Source: Porpolomopsis calyptriformis (taxonomy: Eukaryota; Basidiomycota; Agaricomycetes; Agaricales; Hygrophoraceae). From it: DNA of 64,000 bases. Both the position numbers and the translations under genes were made by a program. The stretch is from the NCBI GenBank assembly GCA_951640195.1, contig OX621164.1, positions 3,205,098 to 3,269,097 of the forward strand. The letters run 5' to 3'. Positions 56,576-64,000 of this stretch are shown one piece after another. Positions within the stretch are counted from its first letter, which is position 1. Every line of letters begins with the position of its first letter. The notes beneath the pieces were generated by a model. That model made no database searches, was not told the DNA's origin, and saw only the letters and a program-made list of their open reading frames with translations.

Positions 56576-58278
56576 TGTCATGAAATTGGCGTTCACTCTC
56601 TTAAAATTCCTCTCTTTTCTTCGTTCTTTTCTTTTCTTTCTTATACCAATTCTTTTGGAAGGAAGGCTGTCTTTATTGGCAGTGGAAACTACTTGTATGA
56701 AAGGAGGAATCCATCTCCGACTAGCTAATTATACTAGTCCATCTTGGCAATCTCCTGCACCATACTATCTCTCAAGAACTCTATGAAACTAGAAACTACT
56801 TGACCATCTAAAGCGGCCAACTTATTACCCCAGTAGATTGCCCCATTAGTGTCACCACCGGAGGCCTGCAACTCAGCAGCCTTCCCCTCAACGAAACTCA
56901 CTGCTATCTTTCTCGCTTCCTCACCCAACCAATCGTTGGTGGGACTCCATAACAAACTAGGAGGAACTTCTTCCTCCTCGATCTTGACGCTGACATTGGT
57001 CAACGACGACAAATCTTCCACTAAGAATAAAGAGTCAACAAATCATGAAGAGGGCGAGAGAATTGAGAGCTTACCACTAGAAATAGAACTCATCGGACCA
57101 GGGGTCCAAGGACGGAAGGGGGGACTGGCAGCCCAGTCGACTGCCTCCTTCTTGACAGGAGGGAGAGAATCAGCCCACTTGTCAGACCCCCAATTAATCT
57201 GCTCCTCCAAAGGGAGCTGGGAAGTAGGGGGAGGGGCGTCATCATCCCAAGCTAAGAAAGGGAAAGCCTATTATCAACAAACACAGACTAATAAAGACAA
57301 AACAAAATACTCACCAAGCGGATCCTCCATCAAGCCGCAAGCATGCTGGATTAGCCAGCGAACGAACAGACACTTCTTGACTTTGTGCTTGCCACCGCAA
57401 GCAAAGCAGGAAAAGGAAGACCAACAGAGGTCGGCGTTGGAGGGGATGCGCTGGAGGTAGTAATGAAATGAATCACAATCAAGAAAGACAGGAGCAGTGT
57501 GGTGCACCACTCCAGACTGCTTGAAGAATCGAACGTAGTGGCCTTGGTGGGAAGGAGTCATGATGATTGACGAGGATTGAACTGAAGCATAGGGATACAA
57601 CCCCACACCTTTTATATGCCCAGACACAAAGGGAGGACCAAAAGGAGGTTCCTCAGTCAAAGAAGAGAAACCCGATACGCCGGACAAGAGATAGAAACAA
57701 CGGCAATCTCATGACTAGAAGAACTATAGAAACTAGTCATGAGACAACACAGCCTAATACTGCGGAAGGCTATGCCTAATAGAATTGAGTCATCAGAAGC
57801 ACACAGCCTTGCGCAGTATGACTAAGAACAATAGCAAACCTTAAACTGGGGGCTGTGAACAATAGAAAATGGGGTGACTGCGGAAGCTGACTCATAGTGA
57901 CTCCTATTTTAGAAATACTATATAAACCCTGAGGGCGAAGCGGATCATCACTTCGTCCTCCTGTGAGATTACTTGTAGTAGCACGAACGCAATCAGAGTC
58001 ATCAGACTTCTTTTCCATCAGAACAAGAAAAGAGAAACACAAAACACAACTACTGAGCCAACCGTTCATGCCCATATTCCCTAAACTCTCAGCAGAGGCA
58101 CACAACGGATTCAACCCGCAGAACAACTTCTTTGTAGAAGTAAAACTTAATTCAGAAGGAATCATCACTCTATACGAAGACATCCCTGTCAGAACCTTCT
58201 TCTACATCCTACTAGACTTATTGAGCTCCAAGGCCTGCCTTGTGATTAACGAAAAGACTTGCAACTACAGTTGTGACA
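56576..58278 (+). mobile_element. solo LTR A3 (1703 bp) carrying an antisense gene
   Basis: TGTCATGA...TTGTGACA with perfect duplication AACAT, inserted in the RT of C2. Same content as A1 and A2. Confidence 0.88.
56734..57561 (-). CDS. antisense LTR-A gene, copy 3, 236 aa
   Basis: Exons 57561-57315, 57251-57075 and 57020-56734, lengths 247, 177 and 287 nt, same phases as copies 1 and 2. Open throughout. Cys/His residues of the CWSSFSCFACGGKHKVKKC stretch are kept. Minus-strand TATAAAAGG lies about 49 bp before the ATG (near 57610) and AATAAA after the stop (near 56672). It faces the same way as the C2 host, so it is not explained by host transcription alone. Confidence 0.75.
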
Positions 58279-60129
58279 AACATCCTCATTCAGAGTCATT
58301 CCAGGCAAAGGCGAGATCTTGTTTTCTCATGAAATCATGAAGGAGAGCCCTTTCCTGGGGCCAAAGGAAATCTCTGGGGTGAGCTTTATTGAAAAGCTCC
58401 ATTCGTTTGGTTGTGTATCGTTCAGTCAGAGTAAATGTGGGGGGGTTCAGGTTGAGTGTTGGCATGTCTGCGAGTGGATTGCCAAGGATTTTTCAAATGA
58501 TTCGGAACTTGTTGGGGAGTTCAGCTACTATGGAGCGAACTTTCTTTGAGACAGGTTTGTATTTCTTTTTCAATGTGAGGAAGGTTGCAATTTCTATCGA
58601 TCGATCAAGATGGTTGGAATTGGAAGGTCAATCACTAGTTGATCGAGATTTAGAGATAAGGTCGGGGAGGTCACAAGCGGATAAATAAGCATGGGAAACT
58701 GTTGAAACTTTATTTGATGTGCATAGAGGCACACAGGAATTGACAGATAGCATAGATGTAGCATGGTTGTAATCTAGAATTATTGCAATCTCTCCTTGAT
58801 TAGGAATCAAATCCTTGATGAGTGAAAATCTGAATGATGCTTTGGTAGTCCTTGTGGAACCATTGGAATCGTGATGGTCCTTCCACTATTTGGATTGCAA
58901 ATAGTGATCATCTGGTTTTTGTTGGTGAAATTCTTGACGAGGCTTTGTGCTAACACGTTGAACAGTCTTCCGAGCAAGATATTGTAGGTAGGAGCGTGAA
59001 TAATGTGGATCTGAAGGTAGAGGGTTATGTCACTGATCTGACAGGGGACATTCCTCGTGAGACCTAGGGATTGGTCTATTTCGCTGTTGGCTGATTGCAT
59101 GTTGAGTTGAATAGTCGGGTTGTAGATTAGTCCTAGATCATGGCAAACAGCTTCAGACATGGCAATTATCTGAGATCCAGGATCGATGATACATTCGATC
59201 GTTTCTTTATGATCAATCAACATGATGATTGATCGGAGAGCGTGCAATTCCTTCGTGACAGTAATAGTGTGGGGAGTTTCATCAGATAAGAGGGTGTTTA
59301 GATACAATTTGTAGGGGTCAGGCACTGTGATTGAACAATCATCGTCATCGCAATAAGGGAGGGCGTTGTTCAGAATTGCTTCTACTTCGATGGTTTTGAC
59401 TGCAATCAGTCAACCAGTAGGCAGAGTCCATTTAGGGGTTACTGCCTCTCGAACCTTCAATCAAACTTTGGGTGAGAGGGATAGTAATTCTTCTGGGGAT
59501 AGTGTGATGCAAGGGGTTTTCATCAAACAGGTATAAATGTTGGAAGCGATTTTTGAGTCTTGGATTGGCGCTTGGGTATGGTACAAGGGGTCTTTGTCTT
59601 TCTTCGCCATCGGAGAGCCAAAGTTCTGGATGTGGGGTGGTACATAGTTGGACTCTTTTGCTTTCGCGAATGGATGTTCCTGCATAGCTGGCTGAGTCGG
59701 TGTTACGGTTACTTCATTTTTGTCATCTCACCAACTTTCCTTTTTCTTGCTATCTAATCTTATCCTCAATCTTATCTTATCTTATCTCTACCTATCTAAT
59801 CTTTTATCTTATCTCCTCATAGATCAGAGGTGATAATGCCATTGGCTGATGAAGACGTGCTCTGCAGTAGCTGCACATTAGTCAGCCATTCCATGGATTA
59901 TTGCTGTGGTTATCACAATCACAGCCCAGGCCCAGGTAGATATAAGTAGTGCACAGAACACTTGTATCTTCCTTAGATTTGTCCTTTAACGTTGTCACCT
60001 TCAGTTTATGCACTGAACTCCTTGCTGTCCCTGGTTAAGCAACCTGAGGCACCACTGCTGATATAACAGTTGGGGTGGTTGCAATTGGAGTGCTCAATAG
60101 TTTGTCAGCTGCTTTCTCTTTCTCCGGTT
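58279..60129 (-). pseudogene. C2 pol, protease and start of RT
   Basis: Protease at 58807-59325 is open and has the expected active site DPGSQIIAMSEAV (~59175) and ILLGRLFNVLAQSL. It precedes (in gene order) the RT linker at 58279-58700, interrupted by LTR A3. The gag/pol stop is at about 60130 (TGA TAA CAA). Comparison with C1 shows Asp-to-Asn in the C1 protease and a deletion before it. Confidence 0.75.
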
Positions 60130-61299
60130 CTTGTTATCAGGGCTAAACAATCTCTACTCCATCGAACATCTTTTTGCTTCTTAATGTGAAAATCTCTTTT
60201 TTGAGAGTGGCGATCTGTTCATTGGCAGATAGTTGGTAAGTTTTGGTTGCTGGATCGCAGTTGCTACCTGCTGAAATTCTGTACATCATTCCAGCAGTCG
60301 GAGTCAGGTTTTGCTTATACCATTTGTCCATTCGTTCTTTTAAGGTTTTTCCTAGCATTTGCTAGGGGATGAACCTGTCATTCAGGAGTACAATCCTTCC
60401 TTCGAAGTTTTTCTTGCATTGACCATTTTGAATATATTCGCGGTAGGTCGGGCAGCTTCCAATGAAGTGATTGGGACTTCCACAGAAGACGCAGGTTTTC
60501 AGCTCAAATGGGTCAGGAGTATTGGGTCATTGTTTGGAAGATTGCAGCAATTGAGGGGGCAGGTTTCATTTTGGGGGACCTCTATTATCCAAGGTCTTGA
60601 CGAGCATTGTCATCAGTTTCTCCATGAAGATGCTGAGGTCTTCTTACTTAGTGGCGGGAGCAGTAGTTGTTGTTGAAGTCGTAGTTTCACATGGTAGGAA
60701 AGTGTTCGGAGATGTTCCATACAGAATGAAATGGGCTGCCTCATTGATATCGTTTACCCTATAAGGATTGTCAGGGAAGTGGTCAGGGAACTTGATCTCC
60801 AGTTGTCGAACAATCCTAGACCAGAGCTTGGGTTGGAATCCTCAGATGAAAGTGCAACTTTGTTCTGCTTCAGAGATTCTATTCTTCGATTGCAGGAATT
60901 TAGTGATCGCAAGTAATGATCAGAAATACGCTCTGAGTTCGTATTCATGATTCCTAGTTGAAGCTGTTCTCTGACTATTTTGTCCATACCGGCGATGGAC
61001 CATTTTCAATTGTCTTCCAATCCTAGGTAGAGCTTATAGATAGCAGCAATGAATTCATCGAAGGTGTGTCCAGCTTGGAACTCTGTTTGGTATTCCCAGA
61101 GTTCGGAGGTATCAATATCGATGTATTTGCAGGCATAGGTCTTCTTAGCATCGTCATCGTTGATGCTACAGTTAGTGAAGAGGCCTCTGAGGTCTTGAAA
61201 GTATCTTCGAAGTTCTTGAGGTTATTCTGGATTGAACTTCAGGGCAGTCAAGTGACCGCAAGTGGGCATAACTAGAGTTGGTGGAGTCATCATAGTCAT
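60130..61299 (-). pseudogene. C2 gag
   Basis: Minus strand start ATG 61299 (MTMMTPPTLVMP). Follows C1 gag closely: SSELWEYQTEFQAGHTF-type capsid (~61090), KIVREQLQLGIMNTN, a frameshift near 60940, a zinc-knuckle region near 60470-60490 and TLKERMDKWYKQN (~60320). Stops in several places. CpG sites of C1 are mostly TpG or CpA here. Confidence 0.75.
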
Positions 61300-61560
61300 T
61301 GTAGAAATCGAGGATAATGACGAAAGGGATTTAGTAGAGGATGATTCATCGGGTGAATTGGGTTAGTTGATTGAAGTTGAATTTCGATTTATTGGAGAGT
61401 TGGGAAGTGTGGTTTGGGTTGGATTGATGTTCTGAGTGAATCTATCTTGTAGGGTTGTGCTTTGAGTGACTCGATTGTGCATCGGGAATGGCAGTTCTAA
61501 GGACTGAGTCGAAGGAATCTTTTAAGATTTATTAGTGGGCTCTTGCGGTGGGCTCCAAAA

Positions 61561-62169
61561 TAATACATCTGCTTTGTGTATGAGAACCGAACACAGAACA
61601 AGGTGTGAGGATGACTATAAAGAGTCTCAACACAGTCTATGATCAATGATCATGGAAAGGGGGTCTTTGATCATTCGCAAATGAGATCGATCAGAGGATC
61701 GGGAGAATCGGAAGATCAAAATAGGAAGTCGAGAGGAAGTCTTAGAAGATCTAGACTCGAGAGTAAGAGAGAAGCGAATATCTAACTTTTTTGGATCACT
61801 AGCTACAACATACAGTATATATATCTTCTAGTACAAGGATCCCTTTGAATGTATATAATAAAAGGGGAGCCTCTCTAATGATCTAAAGGGAAAGTAGTGA
61901 ATGGGAATGAAGAAGTCAAATGAAAAGGGAGAAATAGAAGAGAAATAATGCCTTTGAATAGTGTCTTCCCTTTGATATACAAACTTTCATTTGCGTTCAG
62001 AAAGCTTCAATCGTGTTTGGAGAGTTTGATGATTCTCGAACTCGTTCGGGACATTCGGAAGCTATTAGGGGCATTTGGTGGGTTCATGTTCATGTTCAAA
62101 GGACTTGATAGGCATCTAGTATTTGTATAGTTGAATATATGGTGCTCAGGGGACAGAGGGGTCGTATCA
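61561..62169 (-). repeat. 5' LTR of C2
   Basis: Reverse complement of LTR C, 609 bp; outer end GGGTCGTATCA then target copy CCGG. Inner end followed by the primer site as GGGCTCCA on the plus strand (61551-61558). Confidence 0.88.
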
Positions 62170-62960
62170 CCGGGTCCAGGGCTTGAGTTAATCTGTCGAT
62201 TACCTCCAACCTGCATGCATGAGCCCGCAGTGTGGGAGCCTTTGGGCAGGTGATACAAGTAGTCACCTTCAGAGCAGGGGTGGAGCCTGCATTGTCGTGT
62301 TCATTGCTACTAATCTCCAAGGGTGCGTCAGCATTGTTTCTATCAAGTTCGGAATCATTGACTTCTCAGGTGCCAGCGTGATTAAGGATGAGGGCCTCAA
62401 TCTCCTGGGCCTTTTCTATGTGAGGAGGGCATTTGCCATCTCTGGTGGGCTTGGTGGTCTTGACAAGCTAGTGCATTGGGAGGATTTTAGTATGTATGTG
62501 TGAGACTCAGAATAAGAAATAGACATACCTGTTTGAACTTGGTCTTGAGAGAGCGCAAAGTGCACTCCAGTCAGTTCACCTGCTGAGCCCACCTGGTGAA
62601 CATCGAATGGATCGCAACCCAGCCATGATGGCCTTAGTGGAAGCTTAGGCTCGACAAACTTGAGGAGGGCACAGATGTCCCCATCCATATAGTTGCCTGC
62701 ACCCATGGTTCAACCATGCTTTCCTTGGGGCTGATTGTTGGGTTCAACATTGGGAGGGACCAGGTTAGTGGACCGACATGGCCTGCAGGTTTGCAGCTGT
62801 GTTGCGGGGGCAGGGGCAGGGGCGGGGGCAGGGGCAGGAAGCAATGGCTGTATAGAATAGGTTAGTCAGTTAAATAATCAAGACATAGAGGTGGATTACT
62901 TACCATCATAAGTGACGTGTCCCATTGCTGCTGCTTACTGACAGCCTGGGGGTAAGGTCG
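62170..62960 (-). pseudogene. Harbinger unit 2: Myb-like protein, N-terminal half
   Basis: Minus strand: exon with KQQQWDTSLMM and a GTAAGT donor (~62905), Pro/Ala stretch coded by CCCCTG-like repeats (~62815-62850), a TGA near 62712, then GAGNYMDGDICALLKFVE (~62650-62700, Myb-like start). An intron-like GTATGT is followed by DGKCPPHIEKAQEIEALI (partner block, ~62390-62440) and helical C-terminal sequence up to the C2 insertion at 62169. Equivalent in layout to 29940-30440 of unit 1; the rest is at 43430-44113. Confidence 0.6.
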
Positions 62961-63682
62961 ATGATCGTGAGTCAGAGGGAAGGTGAAGGTGAAGGTTGAA
63001 GTGGGCTAGGATATAGGTAAGGTGGCAGTCAATTAAAAGAGCAGTAGAAAATGATTGGATGCAGTTAGTTGGGAGGAAGGGGTGAACATCCTTCGGATTT
63101 TATATGTAGGGGTCCAGGGGGGGGATGGTCTGGATGGAACACAAGACTTAGGTTCTACCCATGAGAAATGCAAAAAAACTTACAAAAGGATAGCAGGATT
63201 GTGTTAAAAACAAAAAGACTTGAATTCCATGCAGATACATCTTGATGGTGGGACAGCGATTGGGGGGTGAAAACAATAGAGAATCTAGCGATTGGCTGCA
63301 TGGTGAGTGGGCCAAGCCAATGCTATGAGGATGGGAGGGAGCCAGGGCATGAATGTGACCTATCTTGAGGCCAAGGGGGGACTCGGACCTTTGACAGAGA
63401 AGTAGGGGACACAGAGATGTAGTCATGAGTATGAGTTGACTCAGCATGATTACAAAGTGACATTACCAAATTTAGGGAAATTCATGTCTGATACATCTAT
63501 TCAAGGCTATTTGGGGGGGGGGATGTCTTACAGATTAAGGTTTATAAACAGTCCAGTTTTGGGAGTATGTTAGATTGAGGACCCCAAATCTCATCGGCTT
63601 CTCGGCTTCCTTCCATTTCAGACTTTTATTGGGTGAGTTTATTCTATTCTATGTTGAAAAACTGTACGGGAAGTCACCCACT
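62961..63682. other. unassigned DNA beside LTR A4
   Basis: No gene recognised. A G-run (GGGGGGGGGG near 63517) lies before ATGTCTTACAGATTAAGG, loosely like the reversed end at 26755, so the outer end of Harbinger unit 2 may lie here. Confidence 0.35.
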
Positions 63683-64000
63683 AAAAGGAGCTTCCTCAGT
63701 TGAAGAAGAGAAACCCAATATGCTGGACAAGAAATAGAAACAATGGTAATCTCATAACTAGAAAGAACAATAAGAACAAGTTATGAGACAACACAGCCCT
63801 GTGCTGTGGAAGGCTATGCCTAATAGAGTTAAGTCATCAGAAGTACACAGCCTTCCACAGTATAACTAGGAACAATAGCAAACCTTAAACTGGAAGCTGT
63901 GAACAATAGACTAGGGGGTGACTGTAGAGGATGACTTATAATGACTCCTATTTTAGAAATACTATATAAACCCTGAGGGCAAAGCAGATTATTACTTTGT
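63683..64000 (+). mobile_element. LTR A4, truncated copy without the antisense gene, cut by window end
   Basis: Matches A1 from about 10761 onwards (AAAAGGAG...TATATAAACCCTGAGGGC) with about 10 percent differences. The part that would hold the antisense gene and its TATA box is absent; upstream sequence is unrelated. Confidence 0.75.

Larger units (their letters stand above)
44114..62169 (-). mobile_element. LTR retrotransposon C2, host of chromovirus 2 and LTR A3
   Basis: Minus-strand copy of element C with LTRs 61561-62169 (5') and 44114-44711 (3') and perfect 4-bp duplication CCGG. Gag, pol and the antisense gene are in the same order as C1 but CpG-poor and full of stops, so older. Chromovirus 2 (46467-53448) sits just past the 3' end of its antisense gene, and LTR A3 (56576-58278) inside RT. 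Confidence 0.88.

Noticed and set aside
62815..62850. CCCCTG-type repeat as a regulatory G-quadruplex
   Set aside because: It codes Pro/Ala repeats in the Myb-like gene, as the similar stretch at 47410-47460 does in gag; no separate evidence.

Overview
The window looks like a basidiomycete fungus, probably Agaricomycotina. Host genes are split by many ~50-nt GT-AG introns. The protein families (QDE-1-type RNA-dependent RNA polymerase, MARVEL and LysM membrane proteins, NAD-type malic enzyme) are fungal. The rest is a mosaic of Ty3-type LTR retrotransposons, PIF/Harbinger and pogo-like DNA transposons. Species and genus cannot be fixed from sequence alone.

Layout. (1) 1-8567 is a gene block with four host genes, all on the minus strand: an RdRP running off the left edge, malic enzyme, a four-TM MARVEL protein and a membrane-anchored LysM protein. 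They have very small exons (9, 10, 12, 16, 17 nt) and two GC-AG introns. (2) 8568-26024 is chromovirus 1 (gag, pol, chromodomain, extra ORF3). Its gag is interrupted by a 1.7-kb solo LTR (A1) and its ORF3 by a complete LTR retrotransposon, C1 (16699-25575). (3) 26025-32438 holds the 3' end of another C element, a solo LTR of related family D, and a PIF/Harbinger unit (Myb-like gene interrupted by LTR A2, plus a convergent transposase). (4) 32439-41400 is AT-rich debris: degenerate repeats, solo LTRs, an old Ty3 pol fragment, a pogo-like transposase pseudogene and a 1.15-kb palindrome. (5) 41400-63000 is a second Harbinger unit split by retrotransposon C2 (44114-62169), which itself holds chromovirus 2 (46467-53448) and LTR A3 (56576-58278). 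A fourth, truncated LTR A starts near 63683 and leaves the window.

Main result. Two different LTR families carry spliced genes on the strand opposite to the element. LTR A (1.7 kb, TG...CA ends, perfect 5-bp target duplications at all three complete copies) contains a three-exon antisense gene with its own TATA box and AATAAA. The reading frame is open in all three copies (236-237 aa, zinc-knuckle-like Cys/His motif), while the surrounding elements are full of stops. Element C carries, between pol and its 3' LTR, a four-exon antisense gene for a coiled-coil protein whose cysteine spacing fits a Zn(II)2Cys6 cluster. I could not link either gene to a described family.

The retroelements also show well-preserved replication signals. 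Both chromoviruses have a matching self-primer (mRNA 5' end complementary to the site just after the 5' LTR, with a covarying base). Both have a GGGTTTT slippery heptamer directly before the gag stop. Element C has an internal copy of its polypurine tract. All coordinates, splice sites and repeats were read by eye; no database search was possible.
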